This document shows, piece after piece, positions 56,464 to 64,000 of a stretch of 64,000 bases of DNA (within the stretch, counting starts at the first letter, position 1; each line of letters starts with the position of its first letter). The notes below the pieces were generated by a model that was not told the origin of the DNA, made no database searches, and saw nothing but the letters and a program-made list of their open reading frames with translations. The DNA lies in the NCBI RefSeq assembly GCF_003347635.1, contig NZ_QDFY01000001.1, positions 124,001-188,000 on the forward strand, read 5' to 3'. Origin of the DNA: Sphingosinicella terrae. GTDB lineage: Bacteria > Pseudomonadota > Alphaproteobacteria > Sphingomonadales > Sphingomonadaceae. A program made the position numbers and the translations under genes.

Positions 56464-57132
56464 ATGCGCAAGCTTGGACTGTCGCTGCTCGTCACCTCGA
56501 TGGTGATGGTTCCCTATGCCGCTTTCTCGCAGGAAAGCGCCGCGCCTTCCGCCGACGACTATGTCTGCGCGCTGACCGGCGACTGCGGCGAGGAAGGTCA
56601 GGAAGCGGCCGCATCGCCCGCCACGGCGGACGGCGAGCCCCGCATCTCCGCGACCCGCGGATTCTCGCTCTCGGCGCCGACGACGACCAGCAATCGCCCG
56701 GCGCCCAAGCAGACCACGCCGACTCGCCAGACCCGGCGCCAGCAGACCAGCTCGGCGCAGAACCGGCGCGCGAACCGCCCGGTCCAGGTGGCGCCCGGCC
56801 GCGCCGACCTGCGGCTCGCTTTCGGCAACGGCTCGGCGGCCCTGTCGGCCGCTGCCGAGGCCCAGGTTCGCGCCTTCGCCGAGGCGCTCAAGCGTCCGCA
56901 GCTCGCCAATGTGCGGGTCCGCATCGAGGGGCACACCGATTCATCGGGCGGCCGCGCCATCAACGAGTCGCTGTCGCAGCGTCGCGCCCAGGCGGTCGCC
57001 GACTATCTGATGAGCCAGGGGATCGAGGCCAACCGCCTCGAGGTTCGCGGCTTCGGCTATGCCCGGCCGCTGCCCGGCAAGCGTGCTTCGGATCCCGACA
57101 ATCGGCGCGTCGAGGCCGTCCGGGTCTCCTGA
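56464..57132 (+). CDS. OmpA-family peptidoglycan-associated protein
   Basis: 222 residues. Signal peptide RKLGLSLLVTSMVMVPYAAFSQ, a Thr/Gln/Arg-rich linker (residues 75-105) and a C-terminal OmpA domain with VRIEGHTDSSGG, NESLSQRRAQAVADYL, GFGYARPLPG and DNRRVEAV, including the residues that bind diaminopimelate. There is no beta-barrel, so it is a periplasmic peptidoglycan-binding protein. It is divergent from the TagH-like gene and shares its 278-base upstream region. Confidence 0.9.
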   Translation: MRKLGLSLLVTSMVMVPYAAFSQESAAPSADDYVCALTGDCGEEGQEAAASPATADGEPRISATRGFSLSAPTTTSNRPAPKQTTPTRQTRRQQTSSAQNRRANRPVQVAPGRADLRLAFGNGSAALSAAAEAQVRAFAEALKRPQLANVRVRIEGHTDSSGGRAINESLSQRRAQAVADYLMSQGIEANRLEVRGFGYARPLPGKRASDPDNRRVEAVRVS

Positions 57133-57153
57133 CCCGGCGGCAGGTCGGCGTCG

Positions 57154-57198
57154 GGCCCTCCTCTTTCGGCCTTCGCCTTGACGGCGAAGGGGAGGGCC
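57154..57198. terminator. strong hairpin after ompA-family gene
   Basis: GGCCCTCC (57154-57161) pairs with GGAGGGCC (57191-57198), and inside it CCTTCGCC (57170-57177) pairs with GGCGAAGG (57183-57190) around a TTGAC loop. No T run follows; likely a transcription end or RNA-stability hairpin. Confidence 0.55.
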
Positions 57199-57263
57199 GT
57201 CGCGCTGCCGGCGGCTAGGGCGAAGACGCGCGTGGCCTCACGAAGGCGCTGGGGTCACCCCCC

Positions 57264-57340
57264 CCTCATCCTGGCGGAAGCCAGGATCTCGCTTTTCTGA
57301 GCGATCCCAATAAGCTGTCGAGCTTGCGCTGGATCGACGG
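57264..57340. repeat. palindromic intergenic repeat, family A
   Basis: CTCATCCTGGCGGAAGCCAGGATCTCGCTTTTC is almost identical to the left hairpin and link at 47648 and 51414; the right half (GCTTGCGCTGGATCGACGG) is degraded. It sits between the OmpA-family gene and the zinc-ribbon gene. Confidence 0.65.
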
Positions 57341-57421
57341 CCTAAGCGAGCCGACGCGCCTTTCTGCCGCCCGCTCGGCCTCTCCGCGCCTCCGCGCCTC
57401 CGCGCGAACCATCTCCTTGGA

Positions 57422-57637
57422 TCACTCGGCGTAGCTTTCCAGAAATCCGCAGTCGCGGCAGCGCCAGGTGACGATCTCGATCTTCTCCTTGCCGCCGAGC
57501 TTCAGTCCCATCCAGAAGCTCTTTTGCGGCGGCCCGCCGACCCACTGCGCCACCTCGGCGGTGCCGTAGCCCTTGTCGACGACGAAGCCTTCGTTCATCG
57601 CGCCGCCGCATTTCGGGCAGGTCTTCGAGCGGGCCAT
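57422..57637 (-). CDS. small zinc-ribbon protein
   Basis: 71 residues with CPKC at residues 7-10 and CRDC at 60-63, enough for one zinc ribbon around a beta-hairpin core (IEIVTWRCRDCGFLE). Small nucleic-acid or protein-binding zinc ribbons of this type are widespread and uncharacterised. The ATG at 57637 has weak GAGACG upstream. Confidence 0.75.
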   Translation of the reverse strand: MARSKTCPKCGGAMNEGFVVDKGYGTAEVAQWVGGPPQKSFWMGLKLGGKEKIEIVTWRCRDCGFLESYAE

Positions 57638-57671
57638 CGACGTCTCTAAGAAATCGTTTCAGAACAGCGTC

Positions 57672-58622
57672 TTAGCTGGAAGGGATGCCGAGCTCCTGGG
57701 CCGATGTGCGCAGCCTCTGTTGGGTTGCGGCGTCGTCCTGGAACGCGGCGAGGCCGGAATCGAGCGCCTGGCGCGCGGCCGGCGGATCGTTGAGCACCAT
57801 TCGCGAGCGCATCAGCCGGATCCACCCTTCGGCGTCGCGGGGATTCTGGCGAAGCCGGGCGGCGAGGCGGTCGACCATGCCCTGGACCATCGCGTCCTGC
57901 TGGCTCGGCGGGATCGCGCGCGCCGCTTCCATCTGCTCGCGGGTCGGGCCGGGAATGGCGGCGGTCGCGGGCGAGGCCTGGGCCGGACGCGGCGCCGGCA
58001 ACCGGCCCTCTATGTCGATATTGTTGGTCTGGGCGATTCGGGTCACCGCCTCGCGCACCTGCGGCTCCCACACCGCGCCCGCCGGAGCCTCGCCGAGCAG
58101 CGCGATCAGATCGTCGACCGCGCCGCGATGGTCGCCCCTGATGTCCTTCAGCGTCGCCAGATAGTAGCGTGCCTGCGGATTGCCGGGCTGGAGCTCGAGC
58201 GCGCGCCGGAACTGTTCCTCGGCCTCGGGCGGTGGATTGGCCCCGCCCTGGAGCAGCAGCGCTTCGCCGAGATGGGCGGCATAGTCCGCGTCGCGCGGGG
58301 CGAGCTCGGTCGCCCGGCGGAAAGCCTGCGCCGCTTCGCCGAATCGCTCCATCGCCCGATGGGCGAGGCCGAGCTGGAACCAGGCTTGGTGATTGTCGGG
58401 ATCCTGCCGGACCTGCTCGGTCAGGCTGGCGACGACATCCTCCATCGAACCGGCCTCGGCCGCGGCCGCGGCCGTCGCGTTGATCGACTCGCCCGGCTCC
58501 GCGCTGGTCTCGCCGGAGCGGAAGAGGGCGATGCCGACGGCGCCGACCGCGAGCAAGGCGGCGGCGCCGAGGGCGAGCGAGGCGGACGGGATCGACCGCC
58601 GGGTGGTGGGTTTTTCAGTCAT
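57672..58622 (-). CDS. CcmI/CycH-like TPR protein
   Basis: 316 residues. One N-terminal membrane helix (about 17-35), then TPR repeats at about 60-165 (ASLTEQVRQDPDNHQAWFQLG, AFRRATELAPRDADY and QFRRALELQPGNPQARYYL) and a further TPR-like region at 225-300. The layout resembles the periplasmic TPR part of c-type cytochrome maturation protein CcmI/CycH, which holds apocytochromes for haem ligation. The divergent gene set encodes a protein with at least ten CxxCH sites, which would need such help. A general TPR role cannot be excluded. Confidence 0.75.
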   Translation of the reverse strand: MTEKPTTRRSIPSASLALGAAALLAVGAVGIALFRSGETSAEPGESINATAAAAAEAGSMEDVVASLTEQVRQDPDNHQAWFQLGLAHRAMERFGEAAQAFRRATELAPRDADYAAHLGEALLLQGGANPPPEAEEQFRRALELQPGNPQARYYLATLKDIRGDHRGAVDDLIALLGEAPAGAVWEPQVREAVTRIAQTNNIDIEGRLPAPRPAQASPATAAIPGPTREQMEAARAIPPSQQDAMVQGMVDRLAARLRQNPRDAEGWIRLMRSRMVLNDPPAARQALDSGLAAFQDDAATQQRLRTSAQELGIPSS

Positions 58623-58770
58623 TTGCGGCGGATCATCCCCGCAATTAGGCCGGCGTCAAGGTCTGGCATCCCATGGGGAAGCTGCTAGGATATGGCGGCC
58701 GGCCTGTGCGCCCGCGCGACGGGATCGCGCGATGCGCGCCCGTCGGGGGGATTTTGGGGAGTGGTTGCGC

Positions 58771-61209
58771 GTGGCGTCGGCTTTCAAGATCGTGATCGTC
58801 GGATCCGGACCGGCCGGACTCAGCGCCGCCGGCCGCGCCGCGCAGCTCGGGCTCAGCCACGTCCTGCTCGAGAAGACGGACCACCTGTCCGACACGATCT
58901 ACAAATATCAGAAGGGCAAGCACGTCATGGCGACCCCGAGCCAGCTCGTGCTGCGCTCGGATTTCGACTTCGAGGCGGGCAAGCGCGAGGGAATTCTCGG
59001 CATCTGGGACAAGCAGGCCGAGGAACGGAAGATCAACGTCCGGCTCAACGCCGAGGTGAAGAAGATCAGCGGGCAGAAGGGCGACTTCACTCTGCTTCTC
59101 ACCAATGGCGAAGAGGTGAAGGCCGAATATATCGTCCTCGGGATCGGCACCCAGGGCAATCCGAACAAGATCCGGTGCGAGGGCGGCGATCTGCCCCACA
59201 TCCAGTATCAGCTCGACGATCCCGGCGAATATGTCGACGAGCATATCACCGTGATCGGATCGGGCGACGCCGGCATCGAGAATGCGCTCGGCCTTGCCGC
59301 AGACCCCGAGCAGGGCAATGTCGTCGCCATCCTCAACCGCAGCCCGGAATTCGCCCGCGCCAAGCAGGCCAATGTCGATCTGCTGATGGAGGCCAAGGCC
59401 AATGGCCGCGTCAACGTCATGTGCGAGACGACGCCGTCGAAGGTCGTGCCCGGCTGGCTCTATGTCGAGACTCGCGACGGCCAGCAGAAGTTGAAGTGCG
59501 ACCGGATCATCGCCCGCATGGGCTCGGCGCCGCCTCGCAAGTTCATCGAGGAATGCGGGATCAAGTTCACCAGCGAGGATCGCGACGCCTATCCGCAGCT
59601 GTCGCCGGAGTTCGAGACCACGGTTCCCGGCATCTACGTGATCGGTGCGCTCGCCGGCTATCCGCTGATCAAGCATTGCATGAACCAGGGCTATGACGTC
59701 ATCGAGTTCATCAACGGCAACAAGGAGCTGAAGCCGGCCGACGAGCCGATCCTGGAGGAGAGGTTCAGCGTCCTGCCCGGCCATCGCAGCGTCACCGAAT
59801 GGCTGGCCTTCCTGCGGCGGCGGGTCACCATCCTCAACGAGCTGTCGATGCTGCAGATGCGCGAGTTCATGCTCGATTCCGAGCCGCGGGCCTATCGTGC
59901 CGGCGAGGTCATCTTCGAGCGCAACGATCCGGGCGCCTCGCTCTTCGCGATAGCCGACGGATCGGTCCTGGTCGAGATCGATCCCAAGGATTCCTCCAAG
60001 GTCGTGCCGATCGCCCAGGGCTCGATCGTCGGCGAGGTCGGTCTGATCTCGGGCCGCAAGCGCGGCGCTACGGTCCGTACCGCCGAGGGCGCCATCGTCA
60101 TCGAGATCCCGCGCAGCGCCGCCTTGAAGCTGATGGCGACCAACTCCGCCGCCAAGCGCGAGATCACCCGCATCTCGACCGAGCGGCAGTTGCTCCAGCT
60201 GTTCGGCGGGGTGTCGTCCGAGGATCTCGCCGAGGTACTGCAGACCGCCGAGATCCGGGAGGTGCGCGCCGGCCAGACGATCATCAACGAGGGCGAGGAA
60301 GGCTTCGACATCTTCGTCGTCCGCCAGGGATCGATGGTGGTGGAGAAGAATATCGGCGGCAAGCCGGTCTTCCTCTCCTATCTGCCCGCAGGCTCGTGGG
60401 TGGGCGAGATGGCGCTGATCGACGCGGGCCGCCGCACCGCGACCGTGCGCGCCGCGATCAAGTCGGAGGTGATTCGGCTCGACGGCGACGCCTTCCGGCG
60501 TCTGCTCATCCGCAAGCCCGATCTGCTCGCCCGGTTCAAGCAGGAGATGTCGAGCCGGCAGGAGCTCACCGACTATATCGAGGCGCGCAAGGACGGGTTC
60601 GGCGGCGCCGTCGACATGTATTCCTCGGTCGCCGGCTTCCTGGTCGAGAACGGCATCGGCGAGGCGACAGACGTCCTGCTGATCGACGAGAAACTGTGCA
60701 TCGGCTGCGACAATTGCGAACGCGCCTGCGCCGATGCCCATGAAGGCCTGTCGCGGCTCGACCGCGAGGCGGGGCGCACCTACGCCCACCTCCACGTGCC
60801 GACCAGCTGCCGCCATTGCGAGCATCCGCACTGCATGGCCGATTGTCCGCCCAACGCGCTCAACCGCGGCCCGGACGGCGAGGTCTATATCAACGAGACC
60901 TGCATCGGCTGCGGCAATTGCCAGCGCAACTGCCCCTATGGGGTGATTCGCATGGCCAAGATTCCGCCCAAGAAGCCGGGCCTCCTCAAATGGCTGTTCT
61001 TCGGCGCCGGACCGGGTCCGGGCGAGGCCGACGAGAAATGGGCGAAAAAGAAGGCCAAGGGCGAAGCCCCTAAAAAGGCTATAAAATGTGACATGTGCTC
61101 CGGGATCGACGGGGGTCCGGCCTGCGTCCGCGCCTGCCCGACCGGGGCCGCCATCCGAGTTTCGCCGGAAGAATTCCTGACAGTAGCGAGGATGGGACAA
61201 AGCGTTTAA
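58771..61209 (+). CDS. flavoprotein with two cyclic-nucleotide-binding-type domains and four [4Fe-4S] motifs
   Basis: 812 residues from a GTG at 58771 (GGGGAG upstream); an ATG at 58732 would add 13 residues. Residues 1-320 are a thioredoxin-reductase-like FAD/NAD(P)H oxidoreductase: FAD motif GSGPAG (11-16), nucleotide motif GSGDAG (~162) and the closing GALAGYPLIKHCMNQGYDV. Two CRP-type domains follow. Their phosphate-binding cassettes GEVGLISGRKRGATV (~420) and GEMALIDAGRRTATV (~545) keep the Glu and Arg that hold cyclic nucleotides. Residues 643-800 form a DmsB/HybA-type ferredoxin with 16 cysteines in four groups (CIGCDNCERAC, CRHCEHPHCMADC, CIGCGNCQRNC, CDMC...CVRAC). No signal peptide, so cytoplasmic. 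Probable role: pass electrons from NAD(P)H to the membrane partner encoded next. No described enzyme with this order is known to me. Confidence 0.88.
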   Translation: MASAFKIVIVGSGPAGLSAAGRAAQLGLSHVLLEKTDHLSDTIYKYQKGKHVMATPSQLVLRSDFDFEAGKREGILGIWDKQAEERKINVRLNAEVKKISGQKGDFTLLLTNGEEVKAEYIVLGIGTQGNPNKIRCEGGDLPHIQYQLDDPGEYVDEHITVIGSGDAGIENALGLAADPEQGNVVAILNRSPEFARAKQANVDLLMEAKANGRVNVMCETTPSKVVPGWLYVETRDGQQKLKCDRIIARMGSAPPRKFIEECGIKFTSEDRDAYPQLSPEFETTVPGIYVIGALAGYPLIKHCMNQGYDVIEFINGNKELKPADEPILEERFSVLPGHRSVTEWLAFLRRRVTILNELSMLQMREFMLDSEPRAYRAGEVIFERNDPGASLFAIADGSVLVEIDPKDSSKVVPIAQGSIVGEVGLISGRKRGATVRTAEGAIVIEIPRSAALKLMATNSAAKREITRISTERQLLQLFGGVSSEDLAEVLQTAEIREVRAGQTIINEGEEGFDIFVVRQGSMVVEKNIGGKPVFLSYLPAGSWVGEMALIDAGRRTATVRAAIKSEVIRLDGDAFRRLLIRKPDLLARFKQEMSSRQELTDYIEARKDGFGGAVDMYSSVAGFLVENGIGEATDVLLIDEKLCIGCDNCERACADAHEGLSRLDREAGRTYAHLHVPTSCRHCEHPHCMADCPPNALNRGPDGEVYINETCIGCGNCQRNCPYGVIRMAKIPPKKPGLLKWLFFGAGPGPGEADEKWAKKKAKGEAPKKAIKCDMCSGIDGGPACVRACPTGAAIRVSPEEFLTVARMGQSV

Positions 61210-61259
61210 GGAAAACCATTACGGCGCCAGCATGAAGCGTGAAGGGGGGCTTGGCAGGG

Positions 61260-62135
61260 GTGGCAAGCAGGGGGTTCGAAAGAGCGGAAGCCGGCGACGC
61301 GGTCGCCCATGAGGGCTTCCTCCGCTACCGGCGCTTTCGCTGGTTCAAGACGGCATTGGCGATCTCGGTCTTCCTGATCGTCCTGTACCTGATCGTCGAC
61401 GTGCAGCCGCGCCACAATGGCGGCAGCTGGCTGGGCTACGCGCTCGGCACGATCGGCGCCGCCCTCATCGTCTGGCTGTCGATGCTCGGCATCCGCAAGC
61501 GCGCCATCACCCGCGGCCGCTGGTCGCTGAAGGCGTGGACGTCGGCCCATGTCTATCTCGGCCTCGCCCTCATCGTCATCGGCTCGCTCCACACCGGCTT
61601 CCAGTTCGGCTGGAACGTCCACACCCTCGCTTACGTGCTGATGATGCTGGTGATCGTCTCCGGCATCTACGGCATCAGCGTCTATGCGATGCTGCCCCAG
61701 GGGCTCAGCGACGCCCGGTCGGACATGACCGGGCCGCAGATGATCGATGCCGTCAACACCCTCGACAAGCAGATCCAGGCGGCGGCCCAGCCGCTGAGCG
61801 ACGCGGACAGCGAGGTGGTGCTCGGCTCGCTCGGCGAGGATCCGTTCGGCGGCGGCGTCTGGCGCCGGCTCACCGGCTCCTATCCCCGCTGCGGCAACCG
61901 GCGCGCGCTCCAGATCATGCGCGGCCGTCTCGCCGAGACGAGCGGGAAGCAGGCCCAGGCGGTGGAGCAGGTCGTCACCCTGCTCGAGCGCAAGCAGGCG
62001 GCGTTGCAGCGGGTCCGCAACTACGTCCAGAGACGGGCGCTGCTGGAGATCTGGCTGTATGTCCACATCCCGCTGACTTTCGTGCTGATCGCGGCGCTGC
62101 TCGCGCACATCATCAGCGTCTTCTTCTACTGGTAA
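61260..62135 (+). CDS. di-haem cytochrome b-like membrane protein
   Basis: 291 residues from a GTG at 61260; GTG 61239 and TTG 61251 are alternatives. Five hydrophobic helices lie at about 31-48, 57-77, 97-114, 121-143 and 265-290. H97 and H111 lie 14 residues apart in the third helix and H269 and H283 are 14 apart in the last one. This is the bis-His spacing of two stacked b haems, as in cytochrome b and ferric-reductase-like proteins. A 120-residue hydrophilic insert between helices 4 and 5 contains a single Cys. Located between the iron-sulfur flavoprotein and the multihaem protein, it would carry electrons across the membrane. Confidence 0.75.
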   Translation: MASRGFERAEAGDAVAHEGFLRYRRFRWFKTALAISVFLIVLYLIVDVQPRHNGGSWLGYALGTIGAALIVWLSMLGIRKRAITRGRWSLKAWTSAHVYLGLALIVIGSLHTGFQFGWNVHTLAYVLMMLVIVSGIYGISVYAMLPQGLSDARSDMTGPQMIDAVNTLDKQIQAAAQPLSDADSEVVLGSLGEDPFGGGVWRRLTGSYPRCGNRRALQIMRGRLAETSGKQAQAVEQVVTLLERKQAALQRVRNYVQRRALLEIWLYVHIPLTFVLIAALLAHIISVFFYW

Positions 62136-62148
62136 GGGGGCAGTAGGG

Positions 62149-64000
62149 ATGGCCTTCGTTCTCCGGAACATCAGCTACAGCGCCGAGGGGCGGCAGATCG
62201 TCCGTACCTCGAGAGTCGAGGACGACCTGGTCAAGGTCGGCCGCGATCCGGACAGCGACATCCGTCTCAACGAGCTGGCGGTGGCGCTCCACCATGCCAC
62301 GCTCGAGATGGTGTCGGCGACCCGCCTCGGCGTCTCCGCCGAGGCCGGGCTGACGGTCGAGATCGACGGCGCCAATACCCAGTTCGGCCAGATCGACGTC
62401 ACGATCGGCGGCACGATCCGGGTCGGCCCGTTCCAGCTGCGCGTGCTGCCGCAGGAAATGGGCTCGGACGACGTTGCCATCGACGTCGAGCGAATCGACA
62501 CCGAAGAGGCCGAGGAAAGGTTCGACACCCGCCGCTTCGCCTTGTCGGCGGTGATGCCGGGCAAGCGGCCGATCGCCTGGACCCTCGTCATCGTCGTGCT
62601 CGGCGCCTTCCTCGCCTGGCCGATATGGTCCTTCTACTCGCAGGAGCGGGGCCGCCCGGAGATCGCCCAGGGGTTCCACGCCGACCGGCTGTGGCTCAGC
62701 GGCAGCCTCTCCGAGGGCCATGCCGCGCTGGCGAACAATTGTACGGCCTGCCACGTCGACGCCTTCGAATCGGTCCAGGATACGGCGTGCACGGCCTGCC
62801 ACACGGCGATCCACGACCATGCCGACGCGGCGCGGATGCAGCGCGCGCAGGGCGAGCTGCCCTTCTTCCGCCGCCTCCAGATCAATATCGGCGAGGCTTT
62901 CGGTCAGGAGCCGGGCCGCTGCGTCGACTGCCATACCGAGCATGAAGGCCCGCAGGAGATCCCGCCGACGCCGCAGCAATTCTGCGCCGACTGCCATACC
63001 GATCTCGACGCACGCCTGCCCGACACGCGCCTTGGCGATGCCAGCGACTTCGAGCGGCTGCACCCGGAATTCCAGCCGGCGGTGCTGACCCGCTGGGACG
63101 GCGAGCAGCCGCGCATGCAGCGAATCGCGCTCAACCGTAACCCGCGCGAGGCGAGCAACCTTAAATTCCCCCACGCGCTTCACCTCGACCGCACCGGCGG
63201 CGTCGCCCAGATGGCCCGCCGGCTGGCGCCGAGCTTCGGCTTCGGCCAGCAGCTCGAATGCCGGGACTGCCACGTGCCGACGCCCGATGGCGTCCGCTTC
63301 GCCCCGCCGAGCATGGAGGGCGATTGCGGCATGTGTCACAGCCTCGCCTTCGAATCGATCGACGGCACCGTGCGCACGCTTCGTCACGGCGAGCCGCAGC
63401 AGGTCGTCGCCGACATCCGCGCCTTCTACCGGGCGGGGCTGCGGCAGCGGCCGGCGGACCTCGGGGCCGAGCGCAGCCGTCCGGGCGACATCAATCAGGC
63501 GCGCAATTCGTCCACCTCGGCCAGGGCCATGTCGCAATGGCCGGCGCGGGCGGATCAGGCGGTGCGCCAGGTCTTCTCCGAGGACGGCGCCTGCTTCGAT
63601 TGCCACCAGGTGACGGCGCCGCCATCCGCCGCGTCGCTCGCCTTCGGCATCAGGCCGGTGGCCTTCCCCACCCGCTATATGCTGCACGGCTGGTTCGATC
63701 ACCGCGCCCACATGGTCGTGCAGCGGCCGGGTCAGCGCCAGCAGCAGGGCTCGGAAGCCTGCCTGAGCTGCCACCGCGCCGACGCGTCGTCCGACTCGGC
63801 CGATCTCCTGCTGCCCAACGTCGCCAGCTGCCGCGACTGCCATGGCGGCGAGACCAGCAGCCTTCCGGTGGAATCGAGCTGCGCCATGTGCCACGACTAT
63901 CACATGGACGAAGGCGTCCCCGCTCAGCTGCTTCGCCAGCAGGTGCGTGGCCGGCGCTGGACGACCACCGTGATTCCGATCCAGGCCGAAGCCCCTTCGG
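62149..64000 (+). CDS. FHA domain - membrane helix - multihaem cytochrome c fusion (partial)
   Basis: 617 codons are visible and the frame runs past the window end. Residues 1-105 form an FHA-like domain (VGRDPDSDIRL with R32, HHATLE with H49). The canonical Ser three residues before the His is Ala46, and no clear NGT loop is seen. A single membrane helix lies at about 143-163. The periplasmic part has ten CxxCH haem motifs, at residues 198, 214, 258, 279, 371, 393, 482, 538, 561 and 578. The N-terminal FHA would face the cytoplasm and the haems the periplasm. The gene starts 13 bases after the cytochrome b-like gene, so the three are one operon. Confidence 0.88.
   Translation, partial: MAFVLRNISYSAEGRQIVRTSRVEDDLVKVGRDPDSDIRLNELAVALHHATLEMVSATRLGVSAEAGLTVEIDGANTQFGQIDVTIGGTIRVGPFQLRVLPQEMGSDDVAIDVERIDTEEAEERFDTRRFALSAVMPGKRPIAWTLVIVVLGAFLAWPIWSFYSQERGRPEIAQGFHADRLWLSGSLSEGHAALANNCTACHVDAFESVQDTACTACHTAIHDHADAARMQRAQGELPFFRRLQINIGEAFGQEPGRCVDCHTEHEGPQEIPPTPQQFCADCHTDLDARLPDTRLGDASDFERLHPEFQPAVLTRWDGEQPRMQRIALNRNPREASNLKFPHALHLDRTGGVAQMARRLAPSFGFGQQLECRDCHVPTPDGVRFAPPSMEGDCGMCHSLAFESIDGTVRTLRHGEPQQVVADIRAFYRAGLRQRPADLGAERSRPGDINQARNSSTSARAMSQWPARADQAVRQVFSEDGACFDCHQVTAPPSAASLAFGIRPVAFPTRYMLHGWFDHRAHMVVQRPGQRQQQGSEACLSCHRADASSDSADLLLPNVASCRDCHGGETSSLPVESSCAMCHDYHMDEGVPAQLLRQQVRGRRWTTTVIPIQAEAPS

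Noticed and set aside
54501-57132. Complete T6SS cluster
   Set aside because: Only the TagH-like FHA protein matches. The OmpA protein has a normal signal peptide and no TssL/TagL membrane part, and no core T6SS gene is visible.

Overview
The window is a continuous high-GC chromosomal segment from an alphaproteobacterium, most likely an order Sphingomonadales member. This is inferred from the gene families, not from a database search. Supporting signs are the zapA - 6S RNA - 5-formyl-THF cyclo-ligase order, DUF2842 and DUF2062 proteins, three DUF805 genes, a large TonB-dependent receptor, a 14-gene nuo locus ending in birA, and two families of palindromic intergenic repeats. I saw no transposase, integrase, CRISPR array or phage gene.

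Layout. 1-3.2 kb: end of an acyl-CoA synthetase gene, a crotonase and three tandem DUF805 membrane proteins, followed by tRNA-Leu(CAA). 3.5-6.8 kb (minus strand): Tat-exported Gfo/Idh oxidoreductase, exported kelch protein, RibD/DHFR-like protein. 7.3-9.4 kb: two-component system. 9.5-11.4 kb: AraC regulator, VOC protein, 3-methyladenine glycosylase. 11.4-14.3 kb: MarR regulator behind a perfect operator palindrome, followed by a TonB receptor. 14.5-19.3 kb: mixed small genes, including an unrecognised two-gene coupled membrane pair and an FMN reductase behind a SoxR-type promoter, then tRNA-Asp. 19.4-28.2 kb: zapA/6S/ygfA and a central-carbon run tkt-gap-pgk-fba, then a methyltransferase and thiE. 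28.3-33.8 kb: DUF72, M23 peptidase, Stf0 sulfotransferase, efp, inositol-phosphatase family and an exported beta-propeller. 33.9-53.7 kb: complete complex I locus nuoA-N plus birA. It is interrupted by a cupin gene, four exported hypothetical genes, one tiny membrane protein and repeat elements.

The most unusual part is 54.5-64 kb. A T6SS-type TagH/FHA protein with a run of 19 prolines and a HEAT-like protein face an OmpA protein. No T6SS core genes are present in the window. Next comes a CcmI-like TPR protein, divergent from a three-gene set: (i) a soluble flavoprotein carrying two cyclic-nucleotide-binding-type domains and four [4Fe-4S] motifs; (ii) a five-helix protein with bis-histidine pairs typical of a di-heme cytochrome b; (iii) a protein with an N-terminal FHA domain, one membrane helix and at least ten CxxCH haem sites, which runs off the window. 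Together these look like a transmembrane electron conduit running from cytosolic NAD(P)H to periplasmic haems, with ligand- and phospho-signalling domains built into the electron carriers. I know of no described system of this composition, so it is my main candidate for something new.
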